From NCBI RefSeq assembly GCF_022568815.1, contig NZ_JAKZHX010000021.1:1-64000 (forward strand): a stretch of 64,000 nucleotides of DNA. Direction: 5' to 3'. The notes under the pieces were generated by a model. It made no database searches, was not told the DNA's origin, and saw only the letters and a list, made by a program, of their open reading frames with translations. Position 1 is the first letter of the stretch. Each line of letters opens with the position of its first letter. Made by a program: the position numbers and the translations under genes. Source of the stretch: Undibacterium paludis (GTDB lineage: Bacteria; Pseudomonadota; Gammaproteobacteria; Burkholderiales; Burkholderiaceae_D). This document shows, piece by piece, positions 1 through 7,513 of this stretch.

Positions 1-2601
1 TATGGTTTTAACGAGACCTGTTCCTGTCACGACCAGCACATTGGTGGCGCCGTCAAAGGTGGCTGAGGTGATCGTTGGGGCGGCGACGTTGCTAACCGTG
101 ACGGCGTTGCCGGTCAGGTCGGCAGGTGTGGCTGTCATCCAGTTGGCAGCAGCTGCCAGGTTAAAAGTTGTTGTGTCGACGGCAGAAGTACCGTTCTTGT
201 TCAGTATGCCATTGATGTTGAGCTGGTCAGTCGCATTGAGTACGAAACTGATCGTTGTCGTACTGCTGGCTGTCACACCCGGCGTGCTGGTCAAGGTATA
301 GGAGCCTGCCTGACCGGTCAATGACAGCTTGGTCACGTCAACAGTACCGCCGTTGATGATGTCTGTGCCGGTAATGGTCAGGGTGCCGGTACTGGCGTCA
401 TAAGTGGCGCTGGTGACTGCCGCCGGCGGCACTGCCGAGGTGAATGTCCAGGTCGAGTTTGATGAAATACCGTTGAAGGTTTTGTTAGCACCATCTTTAA
501 AGGCGCCACTGTCAATCAGGACATAATACGCCGTGGTACCGGCAAAATTGGCATTGGGATTGATCGTGACTTTGCTGTTGGCACCACCAGCACCACTGCT
601 AAAAGTCACCTTGCTGCTATCGGTTGCAGCGATGGTTTCCAGTATCGCGTTATCGGACTGACGGTAGATGACAATATTTTTTGCAGCAACAGCCGTCACC
701 GCCTCACCGAATTCGATGACCAGATCGTAATTGACCGGCACATCAGTCACGCCATTAGCAGGTGAGACGATGCCACTGAAGTCAAAACTGCCATTGTCAC
801 TGGATTCAAAAGCACCTATGTCAGTCGTGCCGCCGCGACCGAAGCCACGGGCATCCGTTGTTGGTGCACCCGTCGATGTACCCGCATTGATGGCATTGCT
901 ACCAGAGAGGATGGCGATGGTTTGTACCGTACCGCCATTATTGGCCAGCGTACCCAGTGCAGTGCCCAGACTGGTGATGGTGCCGGTAGTGGCGTTGCTG
1001 CCACTGCCGTTGGTCCCTACCGTACTGATAATGAGGTTATTGCTACCAGTCAGGCTAACCCCGGTTCCGACAAACGCATCATCGTCGTCAGCAACATTAT
1101 TGGTACTGCTATTGTTGGCAATGATGGTGTTTTTCAACGTGACCGCACCACTGTTTTGCGTTACGTACAAGCCACCACCGCCAAATGCCGCCCCGTTTCC
1201 ACCAACAAAAGAATTGCCAACGATGGTGGAATTAGTCAGCGTTTTTGTACCAGCACCTGAGAGGCTGATACCGCCACCACCACCTAAATTATCACCAGTT
1301 TTTCCGGCAGAATTACTGGCGATCGTCAGGTTTGTCAATGTCGCACTGGTACCGGCGACCACTGAAATGCCGCCGCCATAGCGGCCATTGCTGGCCGCAT
1401 TGCCGCTGATCGTAGAGCCGGAAATCGTGACCGTTGCTGCATTGATATAAGCTCCGCCGCCGTTGCCGGAAGAATAGGTCGCTGTAGCCGTGTTATTGGC
1501 AATGGTCGTATTGCTGATCGTGACAGAGGCAGAAGAATCGTAAAAAAATACACCGGCACCTCTGGTCGTCGAACTGTTATTTCTGATGGCGACGTGGTCC
1601 AGCGTCAACGAACCGGAATACAGCATTGCAACCGCACCATTTGCACCATTGGCGCTGGTCAACGTCATTCCTGAGATAGTCAATGGAGAGGTATTGGGCG
1701 TACCCAGACTGGCTGAGTCAAAAATTGCCGAGCTATTGTTGCCACTGATGGTCAGCAGATTCTCTCCGGGACCAACAATGGTCAGGGCGTCACCGCTATC
1801 GGCAGAGTCCACATTGAGTGCGCCAGAAGTCAGCGTCAGTGTTGCTGCGCCACTGGCAAACAGGGCAGGATCAAACACTATCGTGTCAGCCACACCATTG
1901 CCGATGGAAGCCGCGACCGCTGCCCGCAATGAACCTGCTCCGCTGTCATTGAGATTGGTGACCTTGATGGTCGCCAGATCATATTGGTAATGCTGACTGG
2001 CAATCGCCGCCGTTTCCACATTGCCGCTATGGTATTCCAGCACCCAGTCGCCATGTACACCTGTGTCATTGGTCGATGCTGCCACATCGGCGCCGGTAGC
2101 TTTGGCCAGTTGCTGCACGAAGCTCGCGCCAGTGTCACCTTTGGCGACATCACAGCCATAGAGCATGATGTCGGCACCAGCTGCCATGGCCTTGTGTATG
2201 GTCGCCATACTAGCCTGATAATCTGCCAGATTATATGAAGACAGCATGGTGTTGCCGAGTACCAGGTAACCTTCACCGCCATGCGAGACAATATGCACAC
2301 CTGTGATCCCAGTCTTGCCCTGCAGGGCATCTGCCATTTGCGTAACACCATTCTTGAGCGGGTCAAGCATGATGACTTCGGCACCTGGCTTGATATCTGA
2401 CAGCAGGCTTTGCCAGTTAGCCAGTGTGGAATCCACGAATACGACTTCGTGCCCCGTGACCGCAGCATTGGTGTTGGCCAGCGGGACGGGCTGCGATATC
2501 GACGACACTTGCAAGCCTTGTGGTGATGTCGGAGAGGAGATTGTCAAATCTGGGGAACTGGTTTCGTTTTGTGCGGGGTGCAGCGGGTCAAAATGGTTCA
2601 T
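1..2601 (-). CDS. DUF4347 / beta-helix giant surface protein (3' end outside window)
   Basis: 867 codons are visible and the frame is still open at the window edge, so this is the N-terminal part of a larger protein. Residues about 50-210 match the DUF4347 pattern, with VHIVSHGGEG (His107) and DIMLYGCDVA (Cys150). Residues about 215-560 are Gly/Asn/Ser/Thr-rich with recurring NNTA and GGGI patterns, typical of a right-handed beta-helix. About 610-715 resembles an SbsA Ig-like (Big_5) domain (PANGVTDVPV). Then two copies of a repeat of about 115 residues begin (ATYDASTGTLTITGTD near 730, ATFDGATNVLVVTGTG near 847). There is no clear N-terminal signal peptide, consistent with type I or similar secretion through a C-terminus that is not visible. 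The start codon overlaps the sulfotransferase stop (ATGA), so the two are probably co-translated. An adhesin or surface role is inferred. Confidence 0.8.
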   Translation of the reverse strand, partial: MNHFDPLHPAQNETSSPDLTISSPTSPQGLQVSSISQPVPLANTNAAVTGHEVVFVDSTLANWQSLLSDIKPGAEVIMLDPLKNGVTQMADALQGKTGITGVHIVSHGGEGYLVLGNTMLSSYNLADYQASMATIHKAMAAGADIMLYGCDVAKGDTGASFVQQLAKATGADVAASTNDTGVHGDWVLEYHSGNVETAAIASQHYQYDLATIKVTNLNDSGAGSLRAAVAASIGNGVADTIVFDPALFASGAATLTLTSGALNVDSADSGDALTIVGPGENLLTISGNNSSAIFDSASLGTPNTSPLTISGMTLTSANGANGAVAMLYSGSLTLDHVAIRNNSSTTRGAGVFFYDSSASVTISNTTIANNTATATYSSGNGGGAYINAATVTISGSTISGNAASNGRYGGGISVVAGTSATLTNLTIASNSAGKTGDNLGGGGGISLSGAGTKTLTNSTIVGNSFVGGNGAAFGGGGLYVTQNSGAVTLKNTIIANNSSTNNVADDDDAFVGTGVSLTGSNNLIISTVGTNGSGSNATTGTITSLGTALGTLANNGGTVQTIAILSGSNAINAGTSTGAPTTDARGFGRGGTTDIGAFESSDNGSFDFSGIVSPANGVTDVPVNYDLVIEFGEAVTAVAAKNIVIYRQSDNAILETIAATDSSKVTFSSGAGGANSKVTINPNANFAGTTAYYVLIDSGAFKDGANKTFNGISSNSTWTFTSAVPPAAVTSATYDASTGTLTITGTDIINGGTVDVTKLSLTGQAGSYTLTSTPGVTASSTTTISFVLNATDQLNINGILNKNGTSAVDTTTFNLAAAANWMTATPADLTGNAVTVSNVAAPTITSATFDGATNVLVVTGTGLVKTI

Positions 2602-3470
2602 GCTTGTTTTCCTGAATTCCCTGGATTTTCTATATCGTTGGCGACAAATTTGGCGGTGATGACATTGGCACGGCTGCCTGCAGTTTCTTTCCAGAATGAC
2701 AGCTGGCTGAATTGCTGGAACAGGTCTGGCGGCAAGATGGTGTCACGACTCTCGAAGCTGACTGCCGGCCTGACCTTGTGCAGGCCACGCATGCCGAGCG
2801 GTGCATCAAATTCCGGCGCGTCATACTGGATGTTCTCGAAGTCATGCTCAAACGGTTCCGCACCGATGAAGTCATAAATCAGCGGCATGACTTTTTGCGG
2901 CGCCTGGGCCAGCAGATCATAGTCAACCAGGAGCATGGAAGCTGCGTTTTCGCTATAAAACGCACTCTTCAAGGCTGCCCAGGGGTAACCAACCATGCGG
3001 TTACGCTGCGCCAGGGTTTCTACCCGGCTATATACGGTGGCGCGCTCATTGTCGTCGTTGAAAAGGCGCGTAATTTCGTAAGGATCAGCGGCATATTTGC
3101 GCTCTATGCTATCCATGATCCAGGCCACATTGCGCACACAGGCGATCACCTTGGAACCAGGGAACTGATCCATCAGCATGGGCAGATGCGCGGTCCACAT
3201 GCGATTGGTATCAAACACCACGCTTTTGTCCACATGCTCGGCATAGTAGGAATCAAACAATCCGCGTACCAGGCGCTTGCGCTCAGCCTTGGTAATCACC
3301 GGCCCGAATTCCGTACCTGCGCCAAACTGATGCAACATGCTGGTATACAAGGTACCGACCGGGCTGGTCATGCCGGCATGAAAACGCGGGTTTTGCAGCA
3401 GCAATGCAGCCAGCAAGGTCGAACCTGATCGTGGCAGACCAGAGATGAAATGGTAGGTCGGTGTTGTCAT
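2598..3470 (-). CDS. sulfotransferase family protein
   Basis: 290 aa. The N-terminal GLPRSGSTLL (residues 11-20) is the 5'-phosphosulfate-binding loop of PAPS-dependent sulfotransferases, and VIACVRNVAWIMDS is the 3'-phosphate-binding segment with its Arg. The family transfers sulfate from PAPS to hydroxyl or amino groups of sugars, lipids or tyrosines; the substrate here cannot be read from the sequence. The stop overlaps the start of the downstream giant surface protein by ATGA, so the two genes form an operon and the enzyme may act on that protein or its glycan (inference). Nothing else is in the operon inside the window. The family call is firm, the substrate unknown. Confidence 0.85.
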   Translation of the reverse strand: MTTPTYHFISGLPRSGSTLLAALLLQNPRFHAGMTSPVGTLYTSMLHQFGAGTEFGPVITKAERKRLVRGLFDSYYAEHVDKSVVFDTNRMWTAHLPMLMDQFPGSKVIACVRNVAWIMDSIERKYAADPYEITRLFNDDNERATVYSRVETLAQRNRMVGYPWAALKSAFYSENAASMLLVDYDLLAQAPQKVMPLIYDFIGAEPFEHDFENIQYDAPEFDAPLGMRGLHKVRPAVSFESRDTILPPDLFQQFSQLSFWKETAGSRANVITAKFVANDIENPGNSGKQA

Positions 3471-3883
3471 TGTTAAAGGCAGGCAAGTCTGAAACCGGGT
3501 GGAGTTCTTCGTGAAAGGAGCAAAGAAAATTACCGGAATGCAATCACATAATCAAAACACATCATAAAAAAGCAATTCGATTGTTTATTGATCACTCACT
3601 ACTCATGGCAATTTAAAAACTTCTTTTTGCAGAAGATAGTCAAAAGGCAAAACGATACCTGAGAAGAAGTCAGGAATTTACTTTTTACAAAAACCAAAAT
3701 GTCAAACTTGGTTAAATCAAATCAACATTCTTACCGGCAACACGGCCACCAGATCAGTCACTTTTATTGCGGGCAAGACAAGCAGGGATTGTAGTGTGCC
3801 AACGTAAGAGCTTCGTAAGTTCCTAAAACAACACCTCTTAGCCTGGTGTTGCCCTGCGCTGAACCTTGCATGAAAAGACAGGC
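3471..3883. other. non-coding gap upstream of the sulfotransferase
   Basis: About 410 AT-rich bases between the pbpG terminator and the sulfotransferase start. No credible gene is seen on either strand. It should hold the promoter of the sulfotransferase/surface-protein operon, but no convincing -35/-10 pair could be chosen. The only structured element is a hairpin at 3829-3851. Confidence 0.5.
3829..3851 (-). terminator. possible secondary terminator hairpin
   Basis: Arms CAACACC and GGTGTTG (7 bp, 9-base loop). On the minus strand the hairpin is followed by TTTTAGG. It lies about 35 bases beyond the stronger pbpG terminator and may act as a backup. The short U tract makes this weak. Confidence 0.35.
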
Positions 3884-3916
3884 AAAAAAATGCCCGCCTT
3901 TTCAAGGGCGGGCATT
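3884..3916 (-). terminator. Rho-independent terminator of pbpG
   Basis: A perfect 10-bp stem (AATGCCCGCC at 3889-3898, GGCGGGCATT at 3907-3916) with an 8-base loop, followed on the minus strand by a run of seven T. It lies about 65 bases after the pbpG stop. Confidence 0.9.
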
Positions 3917-3980
3917 TGCGGGACTCTTCTACTATCACATGACAGAGTTGGTAACGTCTGCCACTTGCCTTGATACCGGA

Positions 3981-5021
3981 TCAGACATGCGGCTTGATCG
4001 TCTCCAGCCATTTCTTCATGCGGTCTGCATCGGCAAGGCGTGAATATTTGCCTTTGGAATCAAGAAAAACCATGACGATATTACGGCCCTCGATGATGGC
4101 CTGCATGACCAGGCAACGCCCGGCCTCGGCAATATAACCCGTTTTTTGCAGACCGATTTCCCATGCAGGATTGATGACCAGTTTGTTGGACGTGCCATAT
4201 TCCAGAGGTTTGCCGCCAGGAGCGACGACATATTTGGAGTCAGTCGAATACTGCCGGATCACAGGATGCTGATAGGCGGCATTAACCAGCTTGACCAGGT
4301 CACGGGCGCTGGCGCGGTTTTGGCTCGACAGGCCGCTGGAATCAACATAATGCGTGTCCGACATGCCCAGCAATTTTGCTTTGGCATTCATCGCTGCGAC
4401 AAAAGCAGGCAAACCACCCGGGTAATTACGCCCCAGCGCAGAAGCTGCACGATTTTCAGAACTCATCAAGGCGATATGCAACATGTCGGAACGCGAAAGT
4501 TTTGCCCCTATCTTCAGACGCGAACTCGTGCCTTTTTCCTTGTCGATATCATCATTGGTGACTTCGATCAGCTCATCCATATCCTGGTGCGCTTCCACAA
4601 CAATCAGACTGGTCATCAGTTTGGTGATGGACGCAATCGGCAAGGATACGTCAGAATTCTTTTCAAACAAGACTTTTGAGCTGTCCTGATCAACGACATA
4701 GGCGACATTTGACTTCAGTTCCAGCGGGTCTTGCGTGTTTTTCAGCCCTACACTGTCACCAACACTGGCTTTTTCCGGGACTTCACGAACCAGGGCAACG
4801 CGCTCTGTAATGACTTTGCGCTTGCCATGGACCATGACGGTGCGCTTGACCAGCGTACCGGAAGCCGTATGGATGACGATTTTTTTGCTTGAACTGGCAT
4901 GGGCTTTGCCATGAGCCACGTGTTTTTTGGATTTGTGTGCGTGTGAAGCAGCGAGTGCACCGGACAGCGGCAACAGCGCCATGACAGAAAAAACCACCGC
5001 ACGAAGGGCAAATTTCACCAT
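3981..5021 (-). CDS. pbpG: D-alanyl-D-alanine endopeptidase (PBP7-type, peptidase S11)
   Basis: 346 aa. Residues 1-25 form a signal peptide (charged start, hydrophobic core, cleavage near ALA-AS). Residues 26-85 are basic and Lys/His-rich, longer than in E. coli PBP7. The catalytic motifs are all present: S131-I-T-K134, S188-E-N190 and K293-T-G295. The family is periplasmic and cleaves D-Ala-meso-DAP cross-links in peptidoglycan during growth and remodelling. There is no C-terminal amphipathic anchor like that of DacA/DacC, which favours PbpG over a carboxypeptidase. It is monocistronic, with a strong terminator behind it and a 318-base gap in front. The basic linker may bind the wall (inference). 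Confidence 0.9.
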   Translation of the reverse strand: MVKFALRAVVFSVMALLPLSGALAASHAHKSKKHVAHGKAHASSSKKIVIHTASGTLVKRTVMVHGKRKVITERVALVREVPEKASVGDSVGLKNTQDPLELKSNVAYVVDQDSSKVLFEKNSDVSLPIASITKLMTSLIVVEAHQDMDELIEVTNDDIDKEKGTSSRLKIGAKLSRSDMLHIALMSSENRAASALGRNYPGGLPAFVAAMNAKAKLLGMSDTHYVDSSGLSSQNRASARDLVKLVNAAYQHPVIRQYSTDSKYVVAPGGKPLEYGTSNKLVINPAWEIGLQKTGYIAEAGRCLVMQAIIEGRNIVMVFLDSKGKYSRLADADRMKKWLETIKPHV

Positions 5022-5211
5022 TAATGACCCCAGATTAAATATGCCAAAAAGATAGTGCAGTGTAGCAAAATTCGGAAATTCCGCAAGGAAAATAAGGAGT
5101 TAGGCGCGCTTATTCATTCGCCGCTTTAGACTAAGTTGCAAAAGCATTCTGGTTTTTAAACAAATTTCACAATTCAATTTCCAAAATGAGCAGGCAAGTT
5201 TCCTTCGGAAG
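5022..5211. other. non-coding gap upstream of pbpG
   Basis: Together with the repeat at 5212-5335 this makes a 318-base stretch without genes. It must contain the pbpG promoter on the minus strand. No clear -35/-10 pair or other structure was identified in these bases. Confidence 0.4.
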
Positions 5212-5335
5212 CTGTTGACGATCTGTAGCGAGCGTGCGTCCGCGGGGGTGCAGGCCTGCGCAAAAGCGGAACGTACTCAGGTACATGAGCCACGCTTGAT
5301 TTCCGATTGCGCAAGCGCAGTAAGATCGTCAACAG
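5212..5335. repeat. palindromic repeat with 13-bp terminal inverted repeats
   Basis: The ends CTGTTGACGATCT (5212-5224) and AGATCGTCAACAG (5323-5335) are perfect inverted repeats, and the centre contains GTACTCAGGTAC. It starts 5 bases after the nitroreductase stop. Its size, central GTAC motif and AGCGAG segment recall the three repeats at 13420, 25183 and 28609, but the sequence is clearly diverged. It may also end transcription of the nitroreductase operon. Confidence 0.7.
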
Positions 5336-5339
5336 GTTC

Positions 5340-6032
5340 TTAGTCGATGAAGCGTGCAAAGTCTGCAACACTCGCTCTCTCTGTCACCAGGGTGTTTTCT
5401 ATCCTGGCGTGGTCGGCATAACCGAGCGACATGCCGCAGACCAGCATTTCATCAGCTGGCAATTGCAATTGTTCTGCAATGACCTTGTGATACTGGGTAA
5501 ATGCCGCTTGCGGGCAAGTATCGAGGCCACGACCACGGGCAGCGACCATGATGTTTTGCAGGAACATGCCATAGTCCAGCCATGAGCCCTGCTCCATTAC
5601 CCTGTCTATGGTGAAGATAAAACCGACCGGTGCATCGAAAAAAGCGTAGTTGCGGCCATGCTGGAGATGCATGCCCGCCTTGTTTTCCCGCCCCAGCCCC
5701 AGCAGGGCATACAAATCCCAGCCGACCTTGCGGCGGCGTTCCAGGTAAGGTGTCACCCATTTCACCGGGTAATAATTGTATTCCTGCTCATGCCCCCCCT
5801 GCCCTTCACTATTGTGCGCAGCCAGGATGGCATTGGACAGTGCATGCAGCCGGGCGCCGGTCAGCACATAAACCTTCCAGGGCTGGGTATTGCTGCCCGA
5901 TGGAGCGCGTGCCGCAACCTCCAGGATGGCCTGTATATCTTCACGTGCGACCGCAGTCGGTAAAAAGGCGCGGATGGAACGACGAGAAGTAATGGCCTCG
6001 TCCACCAGTTGTTGGGTTGCCGTCGTGATCAT
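5340..6032 (-). CDS. nitroreductase family protein
   Basis: 230 aa. The N-terminal segment SRRSIRAFLPTAV and the following RAPSGSNTQPWKVYV are the FMN-binding signature of the nitroreductase superfamily. The C-terminal half has the GRGLDTCPQAAF segment usual in NfnB/PnbA-like members. These are dimeric FMN enzymes that reduce nitroaromatics, quinones or flavins with NAD(P)H; the natural substrate is unknown here. The start overlaps the stop of the upstream thioesterase gene by ATGA, so the two are translationally coupled. The palindromic repeat directly downstream may mark the transcript end. Confidence 0.88.
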   Translation of the reverse strand: MITTATQQLVDEAITSRRSIRAFLPTAVAREDIQAILEVAARAPSGSNTQPWKVYVLTGARLHALSNAILAAHNSEGQGGHEQEYNYYPVKWVTPYLERRRKVGWDLYALLGLGRENKAGMHLQHGRNYAFFDAPVGFIFTIDRVMEQGSWLDYGMFLQNIMVAARGRGLDTCPQAAFTQYHKVIAEQLQLPADEMLVCGMSLGYADHARIENTLVTERASVADFARFID

Positions 6033-6469
6033 GAGTATGATGCCTGTATGGTTTGCAAAAGCTGGCGCATGGGGTCTGGGATGGCGGTAGGCCGGCGTGT
6101 CTCGCGGTCTACATAGACATGGACAAAATGCCCCTGTGCTGCGGCGCTGTCTTCACCATTCTTGAAAATGCCGACTTCATAACGCACGCTGGAGTTACCA
6201 AGCTTGCTGACACTGACACCTGCCTCAATCAGGTCAGGAAAAGCCACGGAAGCCAGGTAGTTGCACTGGGTTTCTATCACCAGGCCAATGACGGGACTGT
6301 TTTCTATATCCAGCACGCCATTGACGATCAAAAACTGGTTCACCACCGTATCAAACCAGCTGTAGTAAACGACATTGTTGACATGGCCATAGGCATCGTT
6401 GTCCATCCAGCGCGTGGTAATCGTATGGAAATGCCGAAAGTCTTTTCTTGATTTTGCTTCAATTGCCAT
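6029..6469 (-). CDS. acyl-CoA thioesterase (4HBT hotdog fold, FadM/YbgC-like)
   Basis: 146 aa, the usual length for a single hotdog domain. HTITTRWMDNDAYGHVNNVVYYSWFDTVVNQF matches the 4HBT signature, with the catalytic Asp in the DNDAYGHVNN motif. The family hydrolyses acyl-CoA or hydroxybenzoyl-CoA thioesters in the cytoplasm. It is first in a two-gene operon and its stop overlaps the nitroreductase start by 4 bases. The Shine-Dalgarno is weak. The exact acyl substrate cannot be told from sequence. Confidence 0.85.
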   Translation of the reverse strand: MAIEAKSRKDFRHFHTITTRWMDNDAYGHVNNVVYYSWFDTVVNQFLIVNGVLDIENSPVIGLVIETQCNYLASVAFPDLIEAGVSVSKLGNSSVRYEVGIFKNGEDSAAAQGHFVHVYVDRETRRPTAIPDPMRQLLQTIQASYS

Positions 6470-6687
6470 TGACTGCTCACTTCATGAGATAAAAAAAGAC
6501 AACCAAAATGCTGAGTGTGGGCAAACGCACATACCCCTTGCGCCCGAAAGTCTAACATATAGTGGGGTACTTCATTTTCTGGTCATAATTGCCATACATA
6601 ATTGTCGCGGGGAAAATTGGGTCGCGCGGCACCAACTCCCTGACGATATATTTATGACAAGCATTTGAAAATGCGCAATAATTATAT
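6470..6687. other. divergent intergenic region, thioesterase side
   Basis: First part of a 379-base gene-free stretch between divergent genes. It should carry the promoter of the thioesterase-nitroreductase operon on the minus strand, but no clear promoter was picked. No gene is seen. The phasin promoter and operator-like sites occupy the rest of the gap. Confidence 0.4.
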
Positions 6688-6752
6688 TGCGGCGCACAAG
6701 TTTGCCTTGACTTCATGCGATGAATCAATACAATGAGACTTATTGCGTCGCA
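6688..6752. promoter_or_regulatory. paired TGCGnCGCA sites, candidate PhaR operators
   Basis: Two short palindromes, TGCGGCGCA (6688-6696) and TGCGTCGCA (6744-6752), flank the phasin promoter 56 bases apart. One lies upstream of the -35 and one just after the expected transcription start. TGCGCTGCA at 6781 is a weaker third copy. PhaR-type repressors of phasin genes are known to bind TGC/GCA-rich palindromes. The assignment to PhaR is inference; no phaR gene is in the window. Confidence 0.5.
6707..6734 (+). promoter_or_regulatory. sigma-70 promoter of the phasin gene
   Basis: TTGACT (6707-6712), a 16-base spacer, then TACAAT (6729-6734). This predicts a start near 6741 and a leader of about 108 bases. 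Confidence 0.7.
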
Positions 6753-6848
6753 CAATAGTATTTACTATTCGTTAAGCTTATGCGCTGCAAAATCCCGCTT
6801 AGCAATCGCCAGTTTTTTTGTATTTCACTTCCTAATTAGGAGATGTCC

Positions 6849-7406
6849 ATGTTTACTGCAACTGAACAGATTTCTGCTGCAACAAAAGCCAATTTCGATG
6901 CGCAACTCGCCCTGTTGACAAACTTGACCGGCAAAGCATTTGAAAGCGTGGAAAAATTCATAGAATTAAATTTGAACGCTGCCAAGTCTTCCCTGGAGGA
7001 GTCTTCTGCCGCCACCAAACAATTGCTGGCCGCCAAAGACCCACAAGAATTCTTCAACCTGACAGCAGCCCAGGCACAACCTACTGCTGAAAAAGTACTG
7101 GCATACAGCCGCCACCTGGCCAATATCGCTTCGAGCACCCAGGCAGAATTCACACATGCTGCCGAAGTACAAATCGCTGAAACCAATCGCAAGGTCCTGT
7201 CGCTGATTGATGAAGTATCCAAAAATGCACCCGCCGGTTCCGAGCAATTTGTATCGCTGTTCAAAACATCGATAGACAATGCCAACGCCAGCTACGACCA
7301 CATCAGCAAGACCACCAAGCAAGCGGTGGAAGCACTGGAAGCCAATCTGAATAATGTGGTGTCAACAGCAACCAAGGCTGCCGCACCAAAAGCTGCAAAG
7401 AAATAA
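6849..7406 (+). CDS. phaP: phasin family protein (polyhydroxyalkanoate granule)
   Basis: 185 aa, all helical and rich in Ala, Lys and Glu, without Cys or Trp. MFTATEQISAATKANF followed by LTNLTGKAFESVEKFIELNL is the typical start of the phasin_2 family, and the C-terminus ends in an Ala/Lys tail. Phasins coat PHB/PHA granules and control their size. An in-frame ATG at 6843 sits directly on the AGGAG Shine-Dalgarno, so the ATG at 6849, six bases behind it, is chosen as the start. The gene is monocistronic, with its own promoter and a terminator at 7455-7480. It implies the organism stores PHA, although no phaC is in the window. Confidence 0.92.
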   Translation: MFTATEQISAATKANFDAQLALLTNLTGKAFESVEKFIELNLNAAKSSLEESSAATKQLLAAKDPQEFFNLTAAQAQPTAEKVLAYSRHLANIASSTQAEFTHAAEVQIAETNRKVLSLIDEVSKNAPAGSEQFVSLFKTSIDNANASYDHISKTTKQAVEALEANLNNVVSTATKAAAPKAAKK

Positions 7407-7454
7407 GCAAGGTTCTCAGGCCTGTCATGCACTGAACTTTGTGCATGAAAAATG

Positions 7455-7480
7455 CCCGGCATTCATGCCGGGTTTTTTTT
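7455..7480 (+). terminator. terminator of the phasin gene, probably bidirectional
   Basis: CCCGGCA / TGCCGGG 7-bp stem with a TTCA loop, followed by eight T on the plus strand. The minus-strand side is followed by CATTTTTC, so it may also stop the convergent lipase transcript. Confidence 0.88.
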
Positions 7481-7513
7481 ATCCATTCATATATCCACGT
7501 CCAGCCCCTGCCA

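Noticed and set aside
731..1381. A 216-codon open frame on the plus strand
   Set aside because: It is antisense to the DUF4347/beta-helix gene, Pro/Leu/Val-rich with low complexity, and has no ribosome site or domain.
2712..3428. A 238-codon open frame on the plus strand
   Set aside because: Entirely antisense to the sulfotransferase gene, which has clear catalytic motifs.
6470..6687. A possible small gene in the thioesterase-phasin gap
   Set aside because: Only frames without ribosome sites or homology were seen.
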